A DNA stretch of 64,000 nucleotides, taken from positions 338,388-402,387 of the forward strand of contig JADJMM010000004.1 of the NCBI GenBank assembly GCA_016709575.1, written 5' to 3'. This document shows, one piece after another, positions 9,263 through 18,939 of the stretch. How positions within the stretch are numbered: the first letter of the stretch is position 1; every line of letters starts with the position of its first letter. Source of the stretch: Sphingobacteriaceae bacterium. GTDB lineage: Bacteria; Bacteroidota; Bacteroidia; B-17B0; Aurantibacillaceae. The notes beneath the pieces are model-generated. The model was not told where the DNA came from, ran no database searches, and worked only from the letters and a program-made list of their open reading frames with translations. The translations under genes and the position numbers were made by a program.

Positions 9263-11625
9263 TGAAAAGGTTTGTTCTCATAGTTTTTCTATTTTCTTGT
9301 TTTGTTTTTAATGCGCAAACTTTAAAACAAACTGTTCGTGGTGTTGTAATTGATAAACAAACGCAAAGTCCTTTACCCGGTGCAGTTGTCGCTGTACTAA
9401 ACACCAATCCAATCAAAGCCGTTATCACCGATGAGAATGGAAAGTTTCGTTTAGATAGTATTACATTAGGACGATGGGCTATAAAAATTTCTTTAATTAG
9501 CTACAAAGAAAAATCTCAAACTGTAATTTTAAGTAGCGGTAAAGAAACAGTCTTAAATATTGAATTGGAAGAAAACGCGGTGCAAGCTAATGAAGTTACT
9601 ATTGTTGCTGAACAAGATAAAACCAAAACCAATAATAAAATGTCAACGGTGAGCTCACGCGTTTTCTCTGCAGAAGACGCTTCTCGTTATGCCGGAAGTC
9701 GTAATGACCCTGCGCGTATGGCCGCCAACTTTGCCGGAGTTAGTGGTGCTAATGATAGTAGAAACGATATTATTATTAGAGGAAATTCGCCTCTTGGAAT
9801 TTTATGGCGATTAAATGGTTTAGATATTCCAAACCCTAATCACTTTGGTTCTTTGGGTTCAACAGGTGGGCCAATCAGCATTCTAAACAATAACACTTTA
9901 GATAATTCTGATTTTATGACGGGGGCTTTTCCTGCGGATTATGGCAATGCAACGGCTGGTGTTTTCGATTTAAAAATGCGTTCGGGTAATAATGAGAAAT
10001 ATGAATTCTTAACGCAAATCGGTTTCAATGGTTTTGAATTAGGCGCAGAAGGTCCTTTCTCGAAAAAGAAAAAAGCAGGTTCGTTTTTAATTAATTACCG
10101 TTACTCTACACTCTCCGCATTTAAATATTTAGGGTTAGATTTTGGAACAGGCGACGCTGTACCACAATATCAGGATTTAACTTTTAAAGCTGATTTCCCC
10201 ACTAAAAAATTAGGGAAATTCTCTGTTTGGGGTATAGGCGGACTCAGTTATGTGGAACTTCTTTCAAGTCAGCAATCCAAAAAAAATAATTTATACGGGT
10301 ATAGTGGTCGCGATACTTATTTTAAAGCGAATGTTGGAGCAGCAGGAATTTCTCATACGTATTTATTGAATTCAAGTTCTTACACCAAATTTAATATTGG
10401 CACTAGCGGCCAAATAAATTTTATTCAAGCTGATAGAATTGATACCAATACTAATCCTTACACTATAAATCCTGAGTACAGAAATAATTCGAGCACAGTA
10501 AAATATTCGGCTAACTTCACTTACAACAAAAAATTTAACTCGCGTAATTTCATAAATGTTGGAGCTTACTACGATTTATTTTACACTACGTTTATTGATA
10601 GCACTAACAATTTTGATAGTTTAGGTTTTATTACTTTACGTGATTACAAAGGAGAAACTTCGTTAGGAAGAGTGTTTTTTCAATGGCAACATAAATTCAA
10701 TGATAAACTCACTTTGAATACGGGTGTTAGCTACCAATATTTTTTACTCAATTCAGCGCAAGCTCCTGAACCACGCTTAGGACTAAAATATTCAATAAAC
10801 AGCAAACAAACTTTAAGTTTCGGGGCAGGGATGCACAGTCAGGTTCAACCTTTGTATTTATATTTTGCTACTTCAAAAACAACACAAGGCAATGTTGAAA
10901 CTAATAGGAATTTAGATTTTACAAGAGCTATCCATGGTATTTTAGCTTATGATGTGAACATCGCTAATAACGTTCGTATTAAAACAGAATTTTATTATCA
11001 ATACATGTATGGCGTTCCTGTTCGAAGCCGTAAAGATTATTTTTCAGCCATTAATTTAGGAGCAGATTTTAATAGTCCGAATGTGGATAGTTTAGTGAGT
11101 AACGGTACCGGCGAAAATTATGGTGTTGAATTAACCATCGAGAAGTTTTATAGCAAGGGGTATTACTTTTTAATTACGGGCTCCGTTTTCCAAAGTAAAT
11201 ATGTTGGAAGTGATAAAGTTTACCGCAACTCCGCGTTTAATGGAAATTATGTTTTTAACGCCTTAGGTGGAAAAGAATTTAAAATTAAAGAGAAACATAT
11301 TATTGGATTAGATGTGAAATTCACTTATGCAGGTGGTAAACGTTATGTACCGATTGATTTAGCAGCCTCTATTGCTTATGGTGATGAAGTCAGAGACGGA
11401 ACACAAGCCTATACAAAACAATATTCTGAATATTTTAGGATGGATGTTAAGCCATCGTACAGATTAAACACTAAACGGTTTACACATGAAGTAAGTGTGG
11501 ATATTCAAAACATTACTCAACACGACAATGTGTTTCAACAAATTTACGACCTCAACACTAAGAGCATAAAAACCGATTACCAGTTAAAGTTCTTTATTAT
11601 TCCGCAATATAAGTTGACGTTTTAG
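9262..11625 (+). CDS. TonB-dependent receptor with carboxypeptidase-like N-terminal domain
   Basis: 787 residues. I chose the ATG at 9262, which overlaps the previous stop and begins a clear signal peptide (MKRFVLIVFLFSCFVFNAQ). Residues 25-110 form a CarboxypepD_reg-like domain (GVVIDKQTQSPLPGA). The plug follows (NDIIIRGNSPLG near residue 175, then GAFPADYGNATAGVFDL). The remainder is a 22-strand-type barrel rich in alternating aromatics, ending in Phe. Such receptors import siderophores, glycans or other nutrients across the outer membrane with TonB-ExbBD energy. No SusD partner lies next to it, which argues against a classic glycan system; the substrate cannot be told. Confidence 0.88.
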   Translation: MKRFVLIVFLFSCFVFNAQTLKQTVRGVVIDKQTQSPLPGAVVAVLNTNPIKAVITDENGKFRLDSITLGRWAIKISLISYKEKSQTVILSSGKETVLNIELEENAVQANEVTIVAEQDKTKTNNKMSTVSSRVFSAEDASRYAGSRNDPARMAANFAGVSGANDSRNDIIIRGNSPLGILWRLNGLDIPNPNHFGSLGSTGGPISILNNNTLDNSDFMTGAFPADYGNATAGVFDLKMRSGNNEKYEFLTQIGFNGFELGAEGPFSKKKKAGSFLINYRYSTLSAFKYLGLDFGTGDAVPQYQDLTFKADFPTKKLGKFSVWGIGGLSYVELLSSQQSKKNNLYGYSGRDTYFKANVGAAGISHTYLLNSSSYTKFNIGTSGQINFIQADRIDTNTNPYTINPEYRNNSSTVKYSANFTYNKKFNSRNFINVGAYYDLFYTTFIDSTNNFDSLGFITLRDYKGETSLGRVFFQWQHKFNDKLTLNTGVSYQYFLLNSAQAPEPRLGLKYSINSKQTLSFGAGMHSQVQPLYLYFATSKTTQGNVETNRNLDFTRAIHGILAYDVNIANNVRIKTEFYYQYMYGVPVRSRKDYFSAINLGADFNSPNVDSLVSNGTGENYGVELTIEKFYSKGYYFLITGSVFQSKYVGSDKVYRNSAFNGNYVFNALGGKEFKIKEKHIIGLDVKFTYAGGKRYVPIDLAASIAYGDEVRDGTQAYTKQYSEYFRMDVKPSYRLNTKRFTHEVSVDIQNITQHDNVFQQIYDLNTKSIKTDYQLKFFIIPQYKLTF

Positions 11626-11632
11626 AAATGAT

Positions 11633-11687
11633 AAATGTTGAATTAATTGCATTTCAATTCATCATCCAACATTTAAAATTCAACATT
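11633..11687. repeat. Inverted repeat of AATGTTGAATT words between convergent genes
   Basis: AAATGTTGAATT (11633-11644) and AATTCAACATT (11677-11687) are reverse complements, separated by more of the same kind of word. The element fills the gap between the receptor and purF and may act as a weak terminator. A related word cluster lies at 40256-40293. Confidence 0.5.
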
Positions 11688-11688
11688 C

Positions 11689-13590
11689 CTAATAAGCTCT
11701 TACGTTGTTACCTTCCATAAAATTAATGAAAGCACGGTTCGCTACTTTATTACCACCCGGAGTTGGGTAGTTGCCTGTAAAATACCAATCGCCTAAATTA
11801 TCAGGACAAGATAAATGTAAGCCCTCAATATTTTGATAAATGATTTCAAGCTCTGCTTTTAAATCGGCAGGCTTAATTAATTCAGCAATTTTTTGAGAAA
11901 TTTCTTCGGTTGTAAAGGTGTTGTAAATTTCTTTCACCACGTTTACTTGTTCTTCTTTTGGTTTTTTTACTTCAGCCAAAGCTTTTTCGTAAACCGATTT
12001 TAAAACTGCTTCACGACCGGTTTCTTTTAATAAAGCAACAGTTGCATCGAAGGCAGCAAATTTACTGAGTACCGCCATATCAATACCATAACAATCCGGA
12101 TAACGAATTTGCGGAGCTGAGGAAACTACAATTATTTTTTTTGGTTCTAATCGGTCTAATATTCTTAAAATACTTTGCTTTAAAGTGGTACCACGTACAA
12201 TACTATCATCGAGTACCACTAAATTATCTACTCCTTTTTTTACAGTTCCATAAGTTACATCGTAACCTAAATTCACCATAATATCACGACTTTCATCATC
12301 TGTAATAAAAGTACGTTGCTTCACATCCTTTAAAACTACTTTATGAATTCTAGGTTGGACCGAAAGTATTTTACTTAATTGTGGCTCTGCAATAGTTGTT
12401 CCCGCTTTTAAAATTTCGGTGGCTTTGTGTTTATTTAAATAATCATCTAAACCTTCTATCAATCCTCCAAAAGCAACCTCAGCTGTATTGGGAATATAAC
12501 TGAAAACTGTATTATCTAAATCATAATTTACAGAACGTAAAACAGCCGGCACTAAATAACGGCCGAGAGCTTGCCGCTCGCTATAAATTTGCGCATCGTT
12601 TCCTCGTGAAAAATAAATCCGTTCAAACGAACAAGCCTTTTTCTCTAATGGTGCAACAATTTCTTCGTGAGATAAAGTTCCATTTTTCTTAATAATAATA
12701 GCATGTCCCGGTTTTACTTCCTGAACTTGTTCGAAAGGCGCATTAAATACAGTTTGAATTACAGGACGCTCGCTGGCAACAACCAAAATTTCATCATCCA
12801 TGTAATAATAAGCCGGACGAATTCCATTTGGATCACGTAAAACAAAAGCATCACCATGTCCCATCATACCCGCCATTACATAGCCTCCATCCCAACGCTT
12901 ACTACTTTCAATTAAAATAGAAGCAACATCAATATTATCCTGAATTTTTTTAGAAATGGTTTCGTTATCTAAACCTTCTTCTTTAAATTTCTTAAACAAA
13001 CGGTCGTTTTCTTTATCTAAAAAATGACCGATTTTTTCCATCACTGTAATAGTGTCGGCCTTTTCGCGGGGGTGCTGACCTAATTCCACTAAATGATCAA
13101 AAAGTTCATCAACATTAGTGAGATTAAAATTTCCGGCAACAACTAAATTACGTGCCATCCAATTATTTTGGCGACGGAACGGGTGACAGCTATGAACTCC
13201 GTTTTTTCCGAAAGTTCCATAACGTAAATGACCTAACATTAACTCTCCTAAAAATGGAATATTTTCTTTTTGCCACTCGCCACTTTTATATTCCTCGGGT
13301 TTTTTACGAGAAGCGTTTACAAATAAATCGTTGACTTGAGAAAAAATATCTTGCGTCGCTTTTGGTTCAACTGAACGGATGCGATCTATATAAGTAGTTC
13401 CTGGCTTTGCGTCTAATTTTATGGTAGCTAAACCGGCGCCGTCTTGTCCGCGGTTTATCATTTTTTCCATGAGCTGATACATTTTGTGTAGGCCGTATCT
13501 TGCCGAACCATATTTGGTTTTATAGTAGGAAACCGGCTTCAGGAGGCGGATTAAAGCTACACCGCACTCGTGTTTTATTAGATCGCTCAT
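11689..13590 (-). CDS. purF: Amidophosphoribosyltransferase (long Bacteroidota form)
   Basis: 633 residues. PurF makes 5-phosphoribosylamine from PRPP and glutamine, the first step of purine synthesis, in the cytoplasm. The N-terminal glutaminase nucleophile Cys follows an eight-residue leader (MSDLIKHEC), which must be removed for an N-terminal Cys; NRGQDGAG follows. The phosphoribosyltransferase part has the PRPP loop LDDSIVRGTT near residue 455. It is longer than Escherichia coli PurF (about 505) by insertions and a C-terminal extension, as is usual in this phylum. A promoter word TACATTTG sits 11 bases before the start. Confidence 0.9.
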   Translation of the reverse strand: MSDLIKHECGVALIRLLKPVSYYKTKYGSARYGLHKMYQLMEKMINRGQDGAGLATIKLDAKPGTTYIDRIRSVEPKATQDIFSQVNDLFVNASRKKPEEYKSGEWQKENIPFLGELMLGHLRYGTFGKNGVHSCHPFRRQNNWMARNLVVAGNFNLTNVDELFDHLVELGQHPREKADTITVMEKIGHFLDKENDRLFKKFKEEGLDNETISKKIQDNIDVASILIESSKRWDGGYVMAGMMGHGDAFVLRDPNGIRPAYYYMDDEILVVASERPVIQTVFNAPFEQVQEVKPGHAIIIKKNGTLSHEEIVAPLEKKACSFERIYFSRGNDAQIYSERQALGRYLVPAVLRSVNYDLDNTVFSYIPNTAEVAFGGLIEGLDDYLNKHKATEILKAGTTIAEPQLSKILSVQPRIHKVVLKDVKQRTFITDDESRDIMVNLGYDVTYGTVKKGVDNLVVLDDSIVRGTTLKQSILRILDRLEPKKIIVVSSAPQIRYPDCYGIDMAVLSKFAAFDATVALLKETGREAVLKSVYEKALAEVKKPKEEQVNVVKEIYNTFTTEEISQKIAELIKPADLKAELEIIYQNIEGLHLSCPDNLGDWYFTGNYPTPGGNKVANRAFINFMEGNNVRAY

Positions 13591-13600
13591 TTTGGGACTA

Positions 13601-13608
13601 CAAATGTA
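13601..13608 (-). promoter_or_regulatory. Bacteroidota -7 promoter word TACATTTG before purF
   Basis: On the minus strand the bases read TACATTTG, a TAnnTTTG match, ending 11 bases before the purF ATG. That implies a very short leader. No convincing -33 box was found. Confidence 0.4.
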
Positions 13609-13765
13609 AGGCTTTGTACCATTTTTTACTATTTAGATTTTAACATTGAATGGACAAATTGGACGGGTTTCGAAAAATATTTTTTGCAATCAACCCATCC
13701 TTTTGGCTGTTTGCTTCGTTATAGTATAATAAACACCACCATGCTGAAAATTAAGCTGTTAAAGA

Positions 13766-13797
13766 CTTGGTATTTTAAGTTATAATAGCTAAATTTG
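13766..13797 (+). promoter_or_regulatory. Promoter of the type B T9SS gene cluster (CTTG - 20 nt - TAAATTTG)
   Basis: TAAATTTG at 13790-13797 matches the -7 consensus, and CTTG at 13766-13769 stands 20 bases upstream as a near-match to the -33 TTTG. Transcription would start around 13802, which makes the ATG at 13806 nearly leaderless and favours the ATG at 13827 as the true start of the next gene. Confidence 0.5.
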
Positions 13798-13826
13798 AGG
13801 TTTAGATGGTAAAAACCGTTCAACAC

Positions 13827-16628
13827 ATGAAGAGAATTGTATTTTTTATATTATTGGCGTTAACTTTTAACTCAGCCAAATCACAAATTTTAATAAATGA
13901 AGCATGCTGGACCAATGGAGCTAATCTCGATGGGTTTGGGAACGCAGGTGTTGATTACGTAGAATTATACAATGCTACTCCGGGCTTTACACTTTCTCTC
14001 GATGATCACTATTTAACCAATAGCAAAACCAATTTATACATGTGGAAAATGCCTCCGGGATTAACACTTGGTCCGGGACAATACATGACTTTTTGGTGCA
14101 GTGGATTAAATAAAAAAGAACCAGGGCCAGGCGGACGTTGGCATACAAATTTCACCATTGAGCAATGTAGCAACCAATGGTTAATGTTAACTTATTTCGG
14201 TGTTATTAAAGATTCGATTTACGTAAGAAGAACTAAAGCAAATGATACTTGGGGCAGATACCCTGACGGAGATAAATTTATAGGCTGGCAATTGTTTAAC
14301 GCAGGAGCTACCGGTGGAGTTAACACTTCGAATTTCGTAGCCGTTCCTGCTGCTAACGTATTCCTTGGTTATGCACCAACTCCAACTTTTACAACTCCGG
14401 CAACTGCAGGATTCACACCGCCAATTACAGGAAACTACGACATGTGGATACCTGATACAGTTAACTTTCAAATAAATTATACCCGTGGTGATTGCAGTGC
14501 ACCTGGAGGAAGTATCCCTTGTGCCAGTTATACTGGTTGCGTTGAGAATGCTACAGCCGCAACAACTTATACCTATCAGGATGGTATAACTACACCAATA
14601 CCAATGAGTGGTTTAACCAGTGTAATAACTGCTGTTACTTATCCGAAACCCAATGGTGTCGGCTCTGCTTCTTTAGCTAATTTATATTTACCAAGTTTCG
14701 AAGAAACCAATACTTTTTTTGATGGCGCCGATATTGTTGTTAATCCCGGCTTCGGTGTATTATCCATAGTCACCAACACTAACTTCTTCGTTGTTGGTGG
14801 TGCCTCCACGGTGCATTGCGAGTACTTTGATAAAAATAAATTCTATTCTGAAGTTGGTGGTAGTTTATCACAACCACCCAATGATGGTTGGTTAAATCAA
14901 CAACGTGGTTTTGATGTCGGCTTTGATGATCGAACGGGTCAAGGTTGTAGAATAACCGGAAACATTTACAATGATGCGATGTTAGGAACAAGTACTAGAA
15001 CCAATTTTCCAAATTTTGAAATCAGAGCAGCAGGTAAAGATAATTTCTCCGCTAAAACACCAACGGTTGCAACCCCACTACCATTACGTACAACTCATAT
15101 GCGTGATGCTTTTGCGCAAACCTACGCTATGAAAAACGGTTTAGCAATGGAAGGAATGCACTACAAACCAATTCGTACGTTTGTGAATGGTTGTTATTGG
15201 GGGATTTATGAATTCCGCGAAATTCCTGATCAAAATTATTTGAATTATTATTTTGGTTTAAATAAAGATTCCGTTGATATTTTACGACAACATGGTCTCG
15301 GTACTACTCTCACTAATAATTTAGATACGGGTTGGGTAACAACGCCAATGACGGGTCCTTTAACAAGTAGTTTAGGGGTATTTAACTATGTTCGTCCTAA
15401 CGGTCTGATGTCTGTACCCAATTATTACAATAATGCCATGAAGCGTTTAAGTAAATACAGTATTACTGACTTCTTTATTTACAACAGTTATTTAGCAAAT
15501 GCCGATATCGTTGGATACAACATGTCGTGGTGGCGTAAAACCAATAATGGTAACATGCCTGCTTACGCTGATACTATGATGAAGTGGCGTTACTTTATGT
15601 GGGATATGAATAATATCTTAGATATTGGTGTTGCACCAAAAACACTTACCATGAGTAACATGTATGTTTCTCCTTGTATTTATACAAACACAGTTTATAC
15701 TCAACCTGCAACATCTTACACAACACCTGCTACTTCTTATGTTGGTCATGGTTTAGTATTAAAGCAATTATTAACCAATCCTGTTTTCCGTAACGAGTAC
15801 ATGAATCGTTATATGGATTTACTCAACACAACATTGCGGTGCGATAAAATGCTCGCCCATTTTGATTATTTCAAACAGGTCTTCACACCAGAAATGCCAT
15901 TCCATACTGCCTTCTGGACAGTTAATCAGCCTGATTGGGATTTAGCAATGGATACCTTGAGATATCGTTTAAATACCCGTTGCGATAAAATTGATTCATT
16001 ATTTACTAAGTGTAATAACATGAACGGTCCATTTAATATTAATATTGATGTTAAACCTGTTGGTGCAGGAACTGTTGATTTTAATAGTTTACACCTAACC
16101 AATTTTGTGTGGAGTGGCGAATACTATCAGTACAAATTTAATTTCCCATATTTAAATTCATACTTGGAAGCTTGGCCAACCGATACTTCACTTTATGTTT
16201 TCGACCATTGGGAATTTACAGCGCAAACAAATAGTACAACCGCTACTCCTTGGGCATTGAATGATCAGGATTTTTTATTTAAAGATTCTATCACCTTTGT
16301 TATTGGCGAAAGTGATAATATTACCGCTGTATTTGCCGACAAACGAAATGATATTGTGATGCCAACTGGCTTTACGCCGAACGCTGATGGCATTAATGAT
16401 ATTTTCTCACCTTTAGGTGCTCAAGCACGTTACGCCCGTGATTATGAAATGCAAGTTTGGAACCGTTGGGGACAAGAAGTATTCAGGGCCAACGAATATA
16501 CTTTAGGATGGGATGGGACACATAATGGTACACAAGCCCAAACGGGAGTATACGCTTATATTTTAAAATACAAGAACGTATTAAACGAATACAAAGTAGT
16601 TAAAGGCAATGTTACTTTAATACGTTAA
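13827..16628 (+). CDS. T9SS type B cargo: lamin-tail and CotH-like surface protein
   Basis: About 933 residues from the ATG at 13827, which directly begins a signal peptide (MKRIVFFILLALTFNSAKS). An in-frame ATG at 13806 adds seven polar residues and is less likely given the promoter position. Residues 20-140 look like a lamin-tail domain (LINEACW, VDYVELYN). The middle has CotH-kinase-like features (RTFVNGCYWGIYEFREIPD, then a WDMNN segment). The C-terminus is a gliding-motility-associated type B sorting domain (MPTGFTPNADGINDIFSP, VWNRWGQEVF, TGVYAYILKY). Secreted through the T9SS to the surface. The following PorP/SprF gene is its probable dedicated partner. Confidence 0.85.
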   Translation: MKRIVFFILLALTFNSAKSQILINEACWTNGANLDGFGNAGVDYVELYNATPGFTLSLDDHYLTNSKTNLYMWKMPPGLTLGPGQYMTFWCSGLNKKEPGPGGRWHTNFTIEQCSNQWLMLTYFGVIKDSIYVRRTKANDTWGRYPDGDKFIGWQLFNAGATGGVNTSNFVAVPAANVFLGYAPTPTFTTPATAGFTPPITGNYDMWIPDTVNFQINYTRGDCSAPGGSIPCASYTGCVENATAATTYTYQDGITTPIPMSGLTSVITAVTYPKPNGVGSASLANLYLPSFEETNTFFDGADIVVNPGFGVLSIVTNTNFFVVGGASTVHCEYFDKNKFYSEVGGSLSQPPNDGWLNQQRGFDVGFDDRTGQGCRITGNIYNDAMLGTSTRTNFPNFEIRAAGKDNFSAKTPTVATPLPLRTTHMRDAFAQTYAMKNGLAMEGMHYKPIRTFVNGCYWGIYEFREIPDQNYLNYYFGLNKDSVDILRQHGLGTTLTNNLDTGWVTTPMTGPLTSSLGVFNYVRPNGLMSVPNYYNNAMKRLSKYSITDFFIYNSYLANADIVGYNMSWWRKTNNGNMPAYADTMMKWRYFMWDMNNILDIGVAPKTLTMSNMYVSPCIYTNTVYTQPATSYTTPATSYVGHGLVLKQLLTNPVFRNEYMNRYMDLLNTTLRCDKMLAHFDYFKQVFTPEMPFHTAFWTVNQPDWDLAMDTLRYRLNTRCDKIDSLFTKCNNMNGPFNINIDVKPVGAGTVDFNSLHLTNFVWSGEYYQYKFNFPYLNSYLEAWPTDTSLYVFDHWEFTAQTNSTTATPWALNDQDFLFKDSITFVIGESDNITAVFADKRNDIVMPTGFTPNADGINDIFSPLGAQARYARDYEMQVWNRWGQEVFRANEYTLGWDGTHNGTQAQTGVYAYILKYKNVLNEYKVVKGNVTLIR

Positions 16629-16649
16629 ACCACACTGAGAAAAACATTT

Positions 16650-17741
16650 ATGAAAAAAATAAGTATACTTTCCTTTCTTTTACTTTCACTTCTTACCTCA
16701 GAAGTAAAAGCTCAGGATATCCATTTAGCTCAGATTCAGGAAGCACCTTTAATGTATAATCCTGCAAACACCGGTTTTTTTCCCGGTTATTACAGGGTAA
16801 TTGCAGGTTATCGTAATCAATGGGCTTCAATGGGCAAGGCTTACCAAACCATGGGATTATCGGTTGACGGTGGTGTTTTTAGAAACCGATACAAGAACGC
16901 GTTTTTAGGAATTGGTATGAATATTTTTAGTGATAAAGCCGGAGCTGCTAACTTATCACAAACCATTGCTAATTTCAACATCAGTGCAATTTTAAAAATG
17001 TCGAAAAAAGCAGTTTTATCTGCAGGTATTTATGGCGGCGTAACAATGAATAGTGCAAACTATGCCAAATTAACTTACGCTTCACAATTTAATGGTACTG
17101 AAATTGACCCTTCACTTGCAAGTCAGGAATCTGTTGTATATCACAATTTCACAAGCTCAGATTTTGGAGCAGGTTTAGCTTACGAATACACTTCTCTTAA
17201 AACTCGTAACGACCGCGATGATATTAAAAGTTTAAGAATAGGAATTGCAGGTTATCACTTAAACCAACCGGAACAAGATTATGGAAACAACAGTTATGTT
17301 AATGCTGCAGGACAAACCGTAACTATTGAAGGTTACAGATTGCCTTATCGTATATCTGCTTCTATTGTTTCAAGATTTGATATTAGTAATACAAAATTAT
17401 CGGTTACCCCAACTGCAATTTTCATGATGCAGGGTCCGGCAAGAGAAATAACCGCAGGTACATATTTAAAATACCGTTTTAAAAACGGAACAAAAATTAC
17501 AGGTGAGAAAGTAGAAAACTCTATGGGTGTTGGCATGTTTTACCGTGTAGATGATGCTATTATTCCACAAGTACTAATTGATATGGGTACTTATGCTATT
17601 GGTATTTCTTATGACGCCAATGTATCGAGCTACAGAAAAGCATCAAGAACTGTTGGAGGTTTTGAAATCTCTTTACGTTACAATAAACTTGCCGATGCCT
17701 TGTTTAACAAGCGCAGCGAATACAGCAAAACCAGGAAATAA
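16650..17741 (+). CDS. PorP/SprF family T9SS outer-membrane protein
   Basis: 363 residues with a signal peptide (ends in EVKAQ), then DIHLAQIQEAPLMYNPANTG, the hallmark start of the PorP/SprF family. Next come GYRNQWASMG and a 14-strand-type barrel pattern. In this family the protein works with the type IX translocon, and SprF-type members are needed for secretion or surface attachment of type B cargo. The gene starts 21 bases after the type B cargo gene, so the pair is very likely one transcription unit and one functional couple. Confidence 0.9.
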   Translation: MKKISILSFLLLSLLTSEVKAQDIHLAQIQEAPLMYNPANTGFFPGYYRVIAGYRNQWASMGKAYQTMGLSVDGGVFRNRYKNAFLGIGMNIFSDKAGAANLSQTIANFNISAILKMSKKAVLSAGIYGGVTMNSANYAKLTYASQFNGTEIDPSLASQESVVYHNFTSSDFGAGLAYEYTSLKTRNDRDDIKSLRIGIAGYHLNQPEQDYGNNSYVNAAGQTVTIEGYRLPYRISASIVSRFDISNTKLSVTPTAIFMMQGPAREITAGTYLKYRFKNGTKITGEKVENSMGVGMFYRVDDAIIPQVLIDMGTYAIGISYDANVSSYRKASRTVGGFEISLRYNKLADALFNKRSEYSKTRK

Positions 17742-17774
17742 CCCCGTATTTCCTTTAATTATTTTTTTACTATT

Positions 17775-18816
17775 ATGAAGAATAAATCTTCCTTAATTGT
17801 TATTACACTTTTAGCTATACTCTGTGCGGTATCGTTTTACATCTACAAAAACAAAACCAGCGGAAGCACAATCGACAAAGAATCAAGAGATTTTAAAATT
17901 GAAGATACCGCTTCCGTTACAAAAATTTTCATGGCCGATAAAAACGGGAATTCTATTACGCTCGAAAGAACCAAAACAGGATGGGTTACTCCTAACAAAT
18001 ATCCTTGTCGTGCCGACGCTATTAACCTTTTGCTTTATACCATGAAAATGTTGGATGTAAAATCAACTGTTTCTAAAAATGCGAAAGCAGGTGTTATTAA
18101 ACAAATGATTGGACATTCTATTAAAGTTCAAGCTTTTCATAATGACGAGTTAATAAAGCAATATTATGTTGGTCATGAAGGAATGGATAACGATGCCACT
18201 TACATGATATTAACTGATTTGGATAATATGGAGAATTATGAAGAGCCATTTTTAATGTGCATTCCGGGCTTTAACGGCTATCTTTCTTCACGTTACATAC
18301 TTAATGAGAATGAATGGAGAGAAAGAGTTGTAATTAACTATATCCCCCCACAAATGAAGGCGATAAAAGTAGAATTCAGTGAGTTCCCCGATTCATCTTT
18401 TGTAATCAAACTTAACAGCACTACTAATTTCGAATTACAAAAATTAAACGGAACCCAATTGCCATTTGATGAAGTGCGAATGAAACAGTACCTCGCCTAT
18501 TTCCAGAACATTAGTTACGAAAAACTACTTACTAAGGTGAATCAACGCTTAGTGGACTCAATACAAAATGCTGTGCCTTTTATTAAACTTAGCATTACTT
18601 CAAATCAGAACGAAACAAAGGAATTTAACTTCGTTCGTAAAAATTCTACTTGGGAGATTAATAAGAAATATGGTGTTGAATATAAATATGATCCCGACCG
18701 CTTTTTTTATGAGTTTCAACACCGGTAAAGAAACTGCCCTTGTTCAGTATTATGTGTTTGGGAAAATTCTTCAAACCAATGGCTATTTCCTCCCTAAATC
18801 TACTGTTAAAAAGTAG
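17775..18816 (+). CDS. DUF4340-like membrane-anchored protein (frameshifted near 3' end)
   Basis: About 347 residues. An N-terminal membrane anchor (SLIVITLLAILCAVSFYIY) precedes an extracytoplasmic part with a DUF4340-like start (VTKIFMADKNGNSITLERT, GWVTP). The frame ends at 18728 after DRFFYEFQHR. In the neighbouring frame it continues from the CTTTTTTTATG run as DRFFMSFNTGK and on to a stop at 18814-18816, so one T too many in that run explains the break. DUF4340 proteins are often found with gliding or ABC transporter genes; here it follows the PorP/SprF gene by 33 bases. Function unknown. Confidence 0.65.
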
Positions 18817-18861
18817 TTCAAAACTAAAGCCATTATTATGGCAGTTTTCTAAGGCGAAACC

Positions 18862-18869
18862 TAAATTTG
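18862..18869 (+). promoter_or_regulatory. Possible -7 promoter word TAAATTTG upstream of dnaN
   Basis: TAAATTTG matches TAnnTTTG and lies 70 bases before the dnaN ATG in an otherwise empty 123-base gap. No clear -33 element accompanies it. Confidence 0.35.
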
Positions 18870-18939
18870 TTAGATAGAAAAGCGGTATTGCAAAAGCACT
18901 ACTGCTCTTTGGCATTATACAAACTGAAAAACCTGACTT

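Noticed and set aside
18817..18939. Replication origin next to dnaN
   Set aside because: No cluster of DnaA boxes or dnaA gene was seen; dnaN alone does not mark an origin in this phylum.
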